64,000 nt of DNA, taken from assembly GCA_014529385.2 (NCBI GenBank), contig CM043962.1, forward strand, positions 51,665,905 through 51,729,904. The letters run 5' to 3'. The notes below the pieces were generated by a model that did no database searches, was not told the origin of the DNA, and saw nothing but the letters and a program-made list of their open reading frames with translations. A program made the position numbers and the translations under genes. The DNA is from Adiantum capillus-veneris. Its lineage: Eukaryota > Streptophyta > Polypodiopsida > Polypodiales > Pteridaceae. Shown here in pieces: positions 41,912 through 52,908 of the stretch (the first letter of the stretch is position 1; each line of letters opens with the position of its first letter).

Positions 41912-44386
41912 GTGGGTGAAAGCAACACAGAGCTTGTCGATATGGCAGAGAAGAGAGACCAAGTACCTGAAGAGGGATCTTCCTCACATGGCACAGAGAA
42001 AATTCCTTCAACTCTTCAAGAAGAGGACAGGTTGTTTAGAACTCAACTGCGTTGTTGCATGGACATGTTTCAGCAGTTGGCTAACAACCCAAGGATGCAG
42101 GAGTTCTTACAGGCTCCGACACAGGGTTTTCAGCCTCCTACACAGGGCACGACTGAGCCGTTGCAGGAAAAGGAGATTTCCAATGCGCAGAGGACTCATG
42201 ATGCTCGAGGGAAAGCCCATGTGGTTGAGCAACTAGCGGTGTCCAATGATCCAAAGCAACTTGCTTTAGCTGGACAGGAACCGTTTGTGAATGGTCAAGG
42301 GAGTAATGAACACGCTGTGCGTCAGACCCTTCCCTTACCTAATACTTATCCTGGTTATTTTGGAGGTGGTTCAGTGTTTCAAGCTATGGTTGGACCTTCC
42401 ACAGGTTATATGCCAGGGAATGTGTTCAGGACAATGCAAACAGGCATGGGTAACCCTATGTACGCGAACATGGGTGTCCAACCAGGTTTTCAGGGTGCCT
42501 ATGGCCAGTTTCGAATGCCTAGAACACAATTTGGTATGGCTGGTTTTTCGCAGCCATACGTACAAAATGCAGATATGACAAGGAAAACAGTTGATGCGAG
42601 TGCTGGAATGAACACTCATGGAGCACCACTGTTACAGGCACCTGTTTATGATAATGTGGCTCCTTTGAGTCAGCCTAAGGATTACAAGGAAGGTGGACAG
42701 GGAGTGAAGTTTGAAACTTTCAGAGGAACTGAGGACCAATTGAAGGCTTTAACCTTCATACAGCAGTTCGATGCAGCTTATGCTGGAGGCAACTTCACGG
42801 AATCTTCAAAGATACGCAAGGCTGCCACTTTCTTGAAAGGGAATGCGCTCCAATGGTGGACCGCATTGTTGAACCAGGGTCAAACCCCAACAACGTGGGT
42901 CCAATTCAAACAACTTTTTGCGCCTACATGGTTGACAAACCCTTTTGAAGTGGATGTGATGACAGAATGGCACGAGTTGAATGCTAAACAGTGTGCGAAC
43001 TTGGAAGAGTACAATAAACAGTTTTGGGCCGCACTGTTGCCAATCACCTCTTACAAGTTTGTGCCATTGTCAGAACAGATTGAGAAGTACTGTTGCGGAT
43101 TGCCCAAGAAAATCAAGGACTATTGCACAAAGACTGCTGTCATGAATATGTTTCAGTTGATAGAGAATGCAAGAGTGGCCAGCAATCTGTCGAAGGGAGA
43201 TTCCGATGGATTTAATAGCCACAAGAAAGGGTCCCAGGGCAAACAGTTTTCAGCCAAGGGCAATGTTGCAGCAAAGCCTTCTAAGCCTCCCACAAAGAAG
43301 CCCTCCACTGAAGAAGGTGATACGTCCAAGAAGCAGTCTAAGTCTTCTTCGGGACGAGGACAAGGACAAAAGAGGCATTTTTCTGGAAAAACTTTTCAAG
43401 AAAGGAAAGCTCTTAGGGAGGCCAAGAAATGCTACATTTGTGAACAGGAAGGACACTTTGCAAATGAGTGCCCACAGAAGAAGTCACAGAATAAGGATGA
43501 CAAGTCAGACCATAAAGGGAAGAAGCCAAAGCCGAGTGAAGGACCTGTTCCAGATTTGGTTGGAGATCAGCCAAACACAGATGCCACGGAGCTGTGTAGA
43601 GCTTGGGGCAAAGTTAGAGACCAGACAGTGCTGGTTTTCTTTGATCCAGGAGCCCGTGCAAATTTCATATCACCAGAATTGGCATCAAAGTTGGGCATTC
43701 GTGCAGAGGAGATGGGTATGACAGGCGAAGCAGGTTTGGCATGCCCAGGACATTCAGAGCCTGTTACTCCCATTATGGGAAAGCTTCGTCTGCACATTCA
43801 GAGTTATGTGGATGCGGAAGAATTTCATATTATGCCGCTTGAGGGCTGTGATGTGTTACTGGGTATCCCATGATGTTACAAGTTACATGCTATGGTGGAT
43901 ACTTACAACAAAAAGATTACCCTTGTACATAGAGGAAAGACTCATGTCCTTGATGTAAAGCTTAAAGGCGAGTCTGTTCCAGTTGTTTCTGCTTTTGCTA
44001 TTTCATTTGTAATAAAGAATCATCTTTCTGCGTACTTGATCTTTGCAAAAGAAGTACCTCAAGTTGTATCTAATTTGTCTACATTAGATAAAGACAGGTC
44101 AACTTTTTTGAGTGGTTTCAGTGATTGTTTTTCGGACTCTTTGCCAGGAGAGTTACCTCCTGAGAGACCTGAGGATCATACAATAGATCTTGTGCCAGGT
44201 TCTAGTCCACCGAATAGACCACCATACAGGGTTAGTGCAGCCCAGCAGAAAGAGATTACGAGTCAGGTCAACGAGCTTTTAGAGAAGGGGCTGATTCAGC
44301 CCAGTTCATCCCCTTTTTGTTCGCCTGTACTCTTAGCGCAGAAGAAGGATGGTCATGGCGCATGTGCATTGACTATCGCGCCTTGA
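41912..44386 (+). CDS. Element G Gag-protease (and start of RT), nearly intact
   Basis: One frame with a single TGA (43871-43873, in place of the Trp of GIPW). Residues 1-260 are a Gln/Pro/Gly-rich N-terminus. Residues about 263-420 are Retrotrans_gag (LKALTFIQQFDAAYAGG, LQWWTALLNQGQTPTTW). The knuckle CYICEQEGHFANEC is at about 507-520. The protease follows (VFFDPGARANFIS near residue 577, then GCDVLLGIP). The next part holds the RT entry (LLEKGLIQPSSSPFCSPVLL). The active site reads Asp-Pro-Gly, not Asp-Ser/Thr-Gly. A 1-bp loss near 44352 shifts RT to the next frame. Confidence 0.92.
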
Positions 44387-44911
44387 ATAAGAATACCATC
44401 AAGAACAAGTTCCCCATACCGAGGATAGATGACATTCTTGATCGGCTTGAGGGAGCGTCATTGTTTACAAGAATAGACCTAAAGAGCGGGTATTATCAAA
44501 TACGCATTAGACCAGAAGATGTCCATAAGACTGCGTTCAGGACAACATTTGGTCTCTATGAGTTTCTTGTCATGCCATTTGGTCTCACAAATGCTCCTGC
44601 CACATTTAATAGAATGATGGACAGAATTTTTAGACCACATAGAAACTTCGTGGGTACCTTCTTTGATGACATGATTGTCTACTCAAAGTCTGAAGAGGAG
44701 CATAGGGATCACTTGACCGCAGTTTTCAATGAGCTACGCAAGAATAGGCTACTCATTAATGCGAAGAAAAGTGAGTTCTTTTTGCAAGAGATTCACTTCC
44801 TTGGGCACATTGTTTCAAAGGATGGGGTACGCATGGATCCCGCTAAAGTGGAAGCAATTAGGTCATGGCCAGACTTGAAGTCCATACATGACATTCGAAG
44901 CTTTCTAGGCT
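44350..44911 (+). pseudogene. Element G reverse transcriptase, cut at the RNase H border
   Basis: After the frameshift the RT is intact: [35 protein letters not shown] (motif A), [30 protein letters not shown] (motif C) and FFLQEIHFLGHIVSK. It stops at DIRSFLG, where the LTR begins without PPT or integrase. The join is a deletion between pol and the 3' LTR. Confidence 0.92.
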
Positions 44912-45475
44912 GCGGGAGCCCTTGGGACACGCGTAGGCGTGTTTGCTCCGCTAAAAACGATCCGAAACAGGGAATTACAGCCTGCTGTGTTTTTCTGCAG
45001 GTTTAGGGTTTCGCACCTAAACTGCAAGGGAACATCGGGGGAGCCTCGTGAGAGCCTTGGGATGCGTGTATAGGCGTTTGGGCTCCCAGCAGTGAAAAAC
45101 AGAGAATTACAGCCCGCTGAATTTCTGTGACAGCTCACCAGAAAGCTTCCAGATATCGAGGGAATCCGTCCTAGACAGGTGTTTTTGACCTACAGGGGTT
45201 TTTGCGCCGTTATGCTGTCGAAATCCGGTCGAAAACACTAATTTGGACAGCTTTGTGAAAGCTTGTGCTAAGTGGTCGGATCGTCTACCTTAATTTGAAT
45301 AAAGAAATACCGAAAGGGGCGCCAGTCTTTGGGGCCTACAGGGTGTCGGTCTCGTGTGCGCAGTGACATTCTAGTCGCTCGACGCAACTGTGTTCTCTTC
45401 CCTTCTCAGTGCTCTGTGTAAAGTTAACAGGTAATTGAAATAGTACCGCCCTCTACGTTGTACAAGCCGGTTATA
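44912..45475 (+). repeat. 3' LTR of element G, last 564 bp
   Basis: Matches 41265-41856 closely from TGCGGGAGCCCTTGGG to GGTTATA. It lacks about 25 bp (CCTGCGTTTTCAGCC and following). Followed by GCATA. Confidence 0.92.
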
Positions 45476-45480
45476 GCATA

Positions 45481-47341
45481 CAAAGGCTAACAAATGTGGT
45501 TTGCACTTCATGTCCATGGGCAAGATTTGTAGTCCAAAGCCCTTAAATCTTGGATTTGCACAGACATGCTCTTGCTCGGAAAGCGTCGCTTTTGCCGACG
45601 CTTGTTGAGCAGCGACAACCATGGACAATGATGGTTGCTTTCTTATGTGAGCATGTGGTTACCTCCTCATTTGGCCACTGGCATTCATCTCTTTGGGAGT
45701 TTGTGTTTGGGAAACTTGATGGACATATTCCTGGCTGTCCTCTCATGTCTGCTTTGATATCGGATTCGAAAAAGGTCACCTTGCATTTGACATGGGTTGG
45801 TCGCAACGAGCATGAAGGTAACTCTTTGAGGTTGGAAAGCATTCATTGGAGCAGGGCATTCCCACTGACTTTGGTGGACAGCTTCCCACGCCAGGGTTGC
45901 TTTCTTTCTCGTCGTGGGATGCGTATGGTTGTTGATGTCATGAATTCAAAAGGGAATGTGTCACAAACTGGTGACGTGGCTGGACTGTTGGCTGCCTGTG
46001 TACACACACCTGCATGGACCCCGGGGAAGCAGACAAGTAGGGAATGCTGACGTGGCTGCTATACGACAGTTTCCGCAAATCACGGAAATGTTGCCACCTG
46101 GCCACGCTATATGGATTCCACGATTTCCGACAGATCCGACGCTGTTTTTGGGCATTGCTTTTCTACGCAATTGCAATAGAGAGTTAGAGAGAGAAGCTTT
46201 TTACTTTATTTTAGGGCTCAAGAGAGCTTGTGAGAGAAAGCTTTTGCTTTATTTTTAAAAAGCTTTTGATTTTCAGCTTTTGGGCTCTGCTTTTAGCATC
46301 CCTTTGTAACCTTTAAATACGCGGGATGGCCTCTCACAACTCAGAGCATTTGGAAGCAGAGTCTGAGTGTGAGCGCCTGCCCGCACTCTTGTACTTTGAA
46401 CACATATTAATACAAAAAGAAATACCAAAAGGGGCGCCAGTCTTTAGGGCCAATATCTCTAGGCACGGAACTCCGCCGAGCCAGTGCCGAATCAATTGTG
46501 AACAGTGAACTGTTTTGAAGTGGTTATTTGTGCTGTAGCGGTAGATTCTCGACTTGGAGTGTCCAAGTCTATTACAAATGTGCTTTATTTTGACGAGATG
46601 GCACGCAATTTTGGTTTAGGCATGCATTATCGACCTCTCTGGCGGCAATTGCACCTCATGCTGGCTGACCTACTCTCCATTCCACCTCTGGCTGATGGAG
46701 GCCGTATCATGGATTGGCGACTACATCAATTCAACTTCACTACAGTTTTTGCTCGCCAAGTTTACAACATTTTGTTGCCCGATCCGTGGCTTGCGGACCA
46801 CTGCAATGCCCTATGGTCACTACAGCGTTCCACCCGGTGGTGGCACAAACCCCTTACTGCCATTTGGAAGAGCCATTTGTCTCTTAAGGAACGTCTATTT
46901 ATGTGGCGTTGCTTGATGGGTGTGCTGCCGGTTGGTTCTTTTTTGCAAAAGCGTCGGATCAACTCCTCACGCTGCGTTCGTTGCTCTGCTTCCGAAGAAT
47001 CTGTTCAACACTTGCTATGGGATTGTCGTTGTACTAGAGTCTTTATTGCTCGGGTTTCTACACTCATGCGTCCCCGTTTTCCCGCAGCGGTCTTTCGGAA
47101 GAAATTCTGGCTTTTTGTATTCATGTCGCCTGGCGTTAAAGCCTTTTGCTACTTTGTTCATATGGGTCAGATATTGGACCTTCTGGAGTATTTGGCGCCA
47201 ACACAACTCCCGCATATTTGACCGCATTGATCTGAACCCTTTCCCCTACTTTAAGATGTCTCTTCGGCAGTCCTTGCGCTTTGCCCTCGCTGCTGGGGAT
47301 ATATCACCTGACCTTTATCAGCTTTCTTATGTTTGCTTTTA
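45481..47341 (+). pseudogene. L-GT LINE 2 ORF2, C-terminal part, split by a solo LTR
   Basis: Resumes ORF2 with SMGKICSPK-like and ARKASLLPTLVEQRQPWTMM, up to DVMNSKG. It is interrupted by the solo LTR and continues NVLYFDEMARNFGLGMHYRP. The zf-RVT domain is well kept (KERLFMWRCLMGVLPVGSFL, RCVRCSASEESVQHLLWDC). A shift near 47150 precedes the last ~50 codons. Confidence 0.88.
45959..46576 (+). mobile_element. Solo LTR, family A (nested in L-GT LINE 2)
   Basis: A 618-bp LTR starting TGTCACAAACTGG and ending ATTACA. AATG is repeated on both flanks (GAATG before, AATGT after), so at least 4 bp of target duplication remain. It carries a variant of the hairpin block in which both mismatched bases are A instead of G (46425-46448). 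Confidence 0.88.
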
Positions 47342-47464
47342 GAACTTTTTCATACTTGAACACATTGGTGTTCACCCTGATGTATCGACTTCTTGTGTGG
47401 GTTTTCCTTCTTTGAAGGTTTCCCACTTGTAAATTAATCAAATGCACTTACTATAATAAAAGAA

Positions 47465-47468
47465 GTGT

Positions 47469-47526
<58 letters not shown>
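47465..47526. repeat. Compound (GT)n(GA)n microsatellite
   Basis: About 25 GT units then 6-7 GA units. The left side is the 3' end of a plus-strand L-GT LINE. The right side is the 3' tail of a minus-strand L-GA LINE. Confidence 0.95.
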
Positions 47527-49545
47527 TGAAATGAAATGAAATGATATATTAACGTCTTAATAAGGCCAAAATGACCTATGAGACCAATACGTTACAAACT
47601 TGTGAATCTGGTATCGTGTCTTGAGTACAAAAAAAAGAAATACTAAAATGAATCTAGAAGTGCTACTAGCTAGAACTCTATGGGGTATGTGTGATCCCTG
47701 ATACAATGGGTGCCAAATACAAGAGAAAGATACAATGGGTGATGAATCCATCCTCATCTGTACTCTGGATGTAGAGATAGTATGGCTCAAATCCTCTGTT
47801 GTAGTCTCCGTCGATGTTGTGAAGCTCCTCTCCTCAGTCGTGGGCGTCTCGCTCTCCCTAGTTCCAATGCTCGGTCAATGAGAGTACCGCAGATGTGAGT
47901 CTGAGTGTGACTCTGAGCTGAGCTTTGCAATGGTGGCTACTCCTCGAGTGTTTGGTGTGAAGAAATCAATAATCTGTCTCTGGGATTGTCTCTCTCCAGA
48001 TCTCCTCAGTAAACTCTCTCTGTGTCTGTCTAACTCAAGTAAATACAGGCCAACACATCTCTAGTCTTGATAGCTCATGACTCTCGAGAAGGGTCCGAAG
48101 CCTTCTCTGAATAGGCAGGGGAAGCGACCCCTATCTCATAATACACTGTGCACTGACATATATAATGCGTCTCCATCTCTCGCTCTATATGGCATAGACG
48201 GCATATCCTGCTAGCCGTTGGTACCCCTCTGAATCTACTAGTCTCAACCTCAAGCTGGTGTGAAGATGTTCGTATCTGACCAATGGCACATCATAACCCA
48301 TGAGATAGATGTGTATCCATAAAGCAAGGACGAATCACAAACCCATCCCCTGTGAGTTAAAGAAGATGCTCTCTATAGAAAGCCATCTTCGTGCGCAACT
48401 CCTGTGTCGGCTCTATCCATGTCCTCTTGGTGTCCAACTGGGTCAGGTCCTGGCGAATGAGTCTAGTAATCTCCACCCGTGTAAAGAGACATCGATGGTG
48501 CATCAAGGGAGTACTAGGAGGGGGCCAAGTTATCCATGTTGAAGCCATGTATCTAGAACCATGATGACAGCCATGCATACCAACATGATGTGTTCCCTTG
48601 TAAAGCTAATTGTCTAGAGCACTCAAGGGCCAATATGGCGTATCTATCTCTCTTAGTATTCCATAAGCTGTGCATAAAGGAGACGGATCTGGTAAGCGCC
48701 TCTATCTCCATAGGGGGGGTTGCTAACTCCGCTCTAATGATCTCGTGTGGCACGGAGGCATTGGCTCTAATCAGCCGAGAGATCATAGATACCAAGGGCC
48801 TCTCCATACCTCTCCACCCATCCTGACCCACAGAGGGTTCCCAAACCTGAACCCCATAGAGCATAGTTAAGGTTACCAAGGTATCAAAGAGCCAGAGCTT
48901 TGTTCGGGGTTCCTGGAACTGAACCTGCAAACACATCCTCTTCAATCCTCCCAAGGCCGCATACGCTCTGGTCAATCTAGTCTCTACTAATCTCTTCAAA
49001 GAAAACTTTGGCCCAGTGAAGACTACCCCAAGATAAGTGTATGCATCTGTGTACTCCACAGTCTCCTGACCATTAGTGAATGTAGATGTTGATCTTCTGA
49101 TCCACTGCAGTGTGGTGTTACACACAATCCATTATCCTCCGCAAAGCTATGTAATGCATCCAAGTGTCACTGCATACCCTCCGCTGAGTCAGAGATCAGC
49201 ACAATATCATCAGAATATAACAACAATGGAATCCATGTCCCTGCCAGCTGGGCACCTCTATCACCCTCTCTGTCAATGTAATTAGAAGCCTCATCTATAT
49301 ACATATCAAATACAGTAGGAGACAATGGACAACCTTGTTTCACTTCAATAGTGGAGGGAACTAAATTAGATATCACCTCTAGAGTGTGTTTATGTCCCAC
49401 CACTCATCTGTATAGAGCCATGATCCCCCAAATCAACTCAATGGGCATTCCCATCTCTAGTAGTCTGCGCATCAATCTAGCTTTGGCACCATGTCAAATG
49501 CTTTGCAAAAATCCACAAAGGTACAATAAATCCGTCTCCCATGTG
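47527..49545 (-). mobile_element. L-GA LINE, 2-kb 5'-truncated copy
   Basis: Carries the family 3' terminus (GAAAT)n GATATATTAACGTCTT, the C-terminal ORF2 region, the connector and the RT core to motif A. The 5' truncation is near 49545, in the sequence found at about 80 in the left-edge LINE. The truncated end joins unique DNA, not (GA)n. Confidence 0.9.
48553..49545 (-). pseudogene. L-GA ORF2 RT core and connector
   Basis: Read from right to left: FVDFCKAFDMVP (motif A), EVKQGCPLSPTVFDMYIDEA, LLLYSDDIVLISDSAE (motif C), then AYTYLGVVFTGPKF, LWLFDTLVTLTMLYGVQVWE and MERPLVSMISRLIRA. Frames change twice, near 49130-49170 and 49420. This supplies the parts of ORF2 missing from the left-edge LINE, as a diverged relative. 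Confidence 0.85.
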
Positions 49546-50859
49546 AAAGCGCGAAGCAAAAGGTACCGGTAGGTGCGTGTCGTGATATAGTGCAGGATTG
49601 GGGCAAGAAGCAGGAGGCGGAGTGCAATAGAGAGGAAGCGCTAGGGATCGAAGCAGGGGGAGAGAGAGGGCTCACGTTTTTGGGGAAAACTTCTTGAGTG
49701 ATTGGTAGTTTTCTTAGTGACTGCTTGTTTTATTTAAACTATGTACCATCATGCATTAATAATTTGTCATGCAAAATCAGTTTGTAATAATGCATGGGCT
49801 TCGATAGATCGATAAAGTTGATTTCACATGCATTGCTTCATTTCATTATGTTAGAGCGTGGGGGCCAAAGTTTTTGTAAGGAATGTTTCCAGTGTGGCTA
49901 CCCATGTTATGAAACAAGGGTGGCTAGCGTGTCCTGAGAGACTAAGATCCTTCGTTTAACAAATGGTGTTTTATCAAAACCACTTGTAGGTATGAAATCC
50001 TTTCAGCATCGGATGCATGGGGCACACGTCTTAGGATGGATGATCTCAGCCATACATCCTAGCACATAATATTGCTATATGGTGTTAACACTACAATGAT
50101 TGCACTTCCATTTGCATCATAAGCCATTTTGTTCCATCGGTGAAAACATGGTATATCTTTCCTTTTATTTTCTCTCTTTGCCATACACACAGTATACTTG
50201 TACAAGCTAAGTAAAACTGTTTTCTTTCCATGCCTGTTGGGATGAAACAAAGACAATGAGATACCTGAGGTTGAAAGAGAACAATATGAAGATGTCGTGG
50301 ATTGCTAGATTCCTTGATTGTCTCTCCTATTGCTGAAGTCCACGGTCTCAATGCATCATGAGATTCCTGGTCTTTGTGGTTGCTTTGAGCTACATAACAT
50401 ATTCGAGGCACACCAAGTTATCTTGCGTACAAAAGATGGCGCCAAACTAATGCATTGGAGTGAAATAAAAATGTGAACATGCAGCTAGAGTTATGTCATG
50501 CTTTTTGAAACTAAGACACACTCTCAGCAATAATGTTTAGGCAAATAAGATTCAGGCAGCCTTTTGGCCACATTCCTCAGAAACAAAACTTTAAAACAAA
50601 TGAATTAGAGGGAGAAAATAAGAGGGAATCTAGTACCATAAGTACACCTAAAGAGAGTCATGCCCCACACCACAAACCCATCATGAATGCCCACTCTGAT
50701 AATCAAACAACACACCACCCTCCAAACTGGCTGTGCATAGGGAAAACCCAGAAAAAATGGCATAAGGATTCCTGCTATAAGGTGCATTGTTGACATGTCA
50801 TGGCCAGTGCGCCTAGCCCAAGTGTCTACAGGTAAACCTGCATGTGCAATCATCCACAT
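49546..50859. other. Unique DNA, no gene recognised
   Basis: About 1.3 kb with no transposon end, repeat or splice-supported exon seen. Short ORFs show no domain. Confidence 0.4.
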
Positions 50860-52100
50860 GAAGTAGCATATCCATCAGCTGACTCTGAGACTCCAAGGGC
50901 ACAGCTTCCTCCTACTGGGCTGTAGGACTCACTCAAACTACTGCTCGTACAACACATCAATGCCAACACGAAAGCACAAATATCTGCATGTCTATTCTCT
51001 GAGTAACCAAGTGAAATGATCCTGTACAGCCCACGGACAGTCCTCATCACCTACTGCCAAAAAAACAAAAGACTTGTGCCAGTTGATAAGAGGACCACTG
51101 GCCAAGCAAAAGTTGGTAAGAGCATCCCGTAAACCATCCAAAATATGTGTAGCATACTGTGTAAAAAGCAAGGTGTCATCTGCATACTTTGGGTCCAAAA
51201 AGTCCAACAAGTCTGGTGAGCCATCCAAAGGCATAGCAAGGCAGCGCAACTAGGAACCTGCGTCGCACAAATAGCCGACAGCCTCCGCAAAAAAACAGAA
51301 ACACGTATGGTGCCAAGGGACATGCCATCTCTGACCAAACAAGAAAGATGAAACCTCTGCATTTCAAAAGAAATCTGTCCCATGCATCTCTTCCTAATGA
51401 TGCAATAGAAGGTAAGGCTTGAGGCACCATCACCACCAATCCTAATCAGTTTCTACATTGTTGAAATCGCCCCCAGCAATAGATGCATTCACAACACGCA
51501 ATTACCCACAATCTGCTGCAAAAAAGAAGCCCTATCACAAGCTCGAGTGGGAGCATACACACACAAAACTCCTACCACAGCATCATCCATAGCTCTACCC
51601 GTACCAATGTGACAAGATCACGCACACGTCGCCATTGTGATCCAACAGATACGCATATACCAGCACTCAACTGATGCTCGCCAACTGCACTCTCCCAAAA
51701 TGCATGAGAAGCCCCACATAAAACGTTTTGTTTGCTACATCTACAGTAGTAATCTGCACATAGCTTGTGCTCCTGCACAAGAAGTATATCCACATCTCTA
51801 TCTACATGAGAACGCAAATCTCGTCTGAGCAAGTTCTGCCTTGGCCACTGATATTAGTGTGATGCAATCCCTTAACATTCCATGTAACAATGCCATATCG
51901 CAAAGCAAGATGATAATCGAATCCACAGTCATGCATCAAACCGTAGCAGCAGCTACAAAGGCCTAGCTGTGAAACAATAGCTAGTAGAAGAGCATCCTCG
52001 TCAAGATATAAGCTCGGAGGATCTATCTTGGAGCAAAAGACCGAGTACCGGTATACCAAAAAGAGTAATAGCCGAACAATGAGTAAGGTCATAACACGCT
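50860..52100 (-). pseudogene. L1 LINE ORF2 remnant with internal deletion
   Basis: The endonuclease start is visible on minus as YGIVTWNVKGLHHTNI and, one frame over, DRDVDILLVQEHKL. Near 51450 the sequence jumps to the RT second half (GCPLAPYVF-like, then LDPKYADDTLLFTQYATHIL with motif C). The connecting endonuclease core and RT motif A are deleted. It is distinct from the L-GA and L-GT families. Confidence 0.75.
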
Positions 52101-52314
52101 CGCTGCTGCTGCTCCACACCTACCACTGCCTCTCTCTCCCTCGCTGCCCAGCTTGCTGGCCGCAGCAGTGCCCTTCCCCCGCTGCACCATCCCGCTCCCT
52201 CTCCCTCTCCCTCTCCCGTATCGCGAGCACCGGGGCAGGGGGTAGGTGTGGAGCAGCAGCAGCGAGCGAGTCATGACCTTACTCATTGTTCGACTATTAC
52301 TCTTTTTGGTATAC
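52051..52314. repeat. 73-bp inverted repeat with ~118-bp loop
   Basis: The arms 52051-52123 and 52242-52314 are reverse complements with few differences (GTATACCAAAAAGAGTAATA at one end, CTGCTGCTGCTCCACACCTA at the other). They lie between the ORF2 and ORF1 pieces of the rearranged L1. The loop is C/T-rich. Confidence 0.85.
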
Positions 52315-52362
52315 TCCCTCTCTGCTTTCGCCATCGCCCTCAGTCCCCCCCTGCCCGCCTCA

Positions 52363-52908
52363 CTACACGGCCCCCTCCTCCACTGGATCGAACCCATGGC
52401 GCCACTGTCGGAAATGAGCTCTGACCGTTCCGATGGCCAACGGGCTCATCGAGATGACTTTGGCAGCCATCTCGGGAGTCTCAAACTCTATCTGATAGTA
52501 TCCTCGTCCGATAAGCTCGATGTCAATGATCTTCCCCACCTCTGCTAAAAGGCAGGCCTGCAGAAGGTTGCGTACCTCTCCTCGATTGGGACGGCTGCCA
52601 ATAATCTTGGAGATGACAGAGGTGGCCTGAAGGCGCTCCACCTCTACTGCGAGGCTCGCTTGCTCTGTTGGCGACAGAGCAAGTCGGACAGTGGGCTCGG
52701 CGGGGTAGGACGAGGGGGCTTCATCTGAGTCCCTCTAATACGGACCACAAACTTCCATTTGTGTCTGCTACTGCAAGTGAGGGCACGAGGAGTGGAGGAG
52801 CGCAGCAAGGTGGACAGGGGGCGCTGAGGGCAATGGCGAAAGCGGGGGCAACGGGCAACGAGTGGGGAGTTAGCGAGGAGGCGAGGAGCATCGGATGTTC
52901 TTGTCGAG
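52363..52908 (-). pseudogene. L1 ORF1 N-terminal half with DUF4283
   Basis: The DUF4283-type core reads ISKIIGSRPNRGEVRNLLQA, IDIELIGRGYYQIEFETPEM, and then an acidic Trp-containing strand (VRAHFRQWRHGFDP). A Pro/Arg-rich leader lies upstream. It ends abruptly at 52363, with the zinc knuckle missing on this strand. Confidence 0.7.

Larger units (their letters stand above)
40504..45475 (+). mobile_element. Ty3/gypsy element G, deleted from RT to the 3' LTR
   Basis: A 4,972-bp insertion in the LINE, flanked by GCATA on both sides. It has a 1,353-bp 5' LTR, a PBS, a long gag-pol, and RT fused directly to the last 564 bp of the 3' LTR. RNase H, integrase, PPT and the start of the 3' LTR are missing. 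The shared LTR part has few differences (one is a ~25-bp deletion), so it is the youngest LTR element in the window. It cannot move by itself. Confidence 0.92.
36590..47464 (+). mobile_element. L-GT LINE copy 2, split by element G and by a solo A LTR
   Basis: LINE segments at 36590-40503, 45481-45958 and 46577-47464 join to about 5.3 kb, the same as copy 1. The 3' end (TTTCCCACTTGTAAATTAATC, then AATAAAAGAA) leads into (GT)n. Its leader is unlike that of copy 1, so the two may have different promoters or come from different subfamilies. Confidence 0.9.

Noticed and set aside
52028-52548. Plus-strand proteins in the inverted-repeat region
   Set aside because: They mirror each other across the inverted repeat and lack any domain; the real signal is the LINE remnant on minus.
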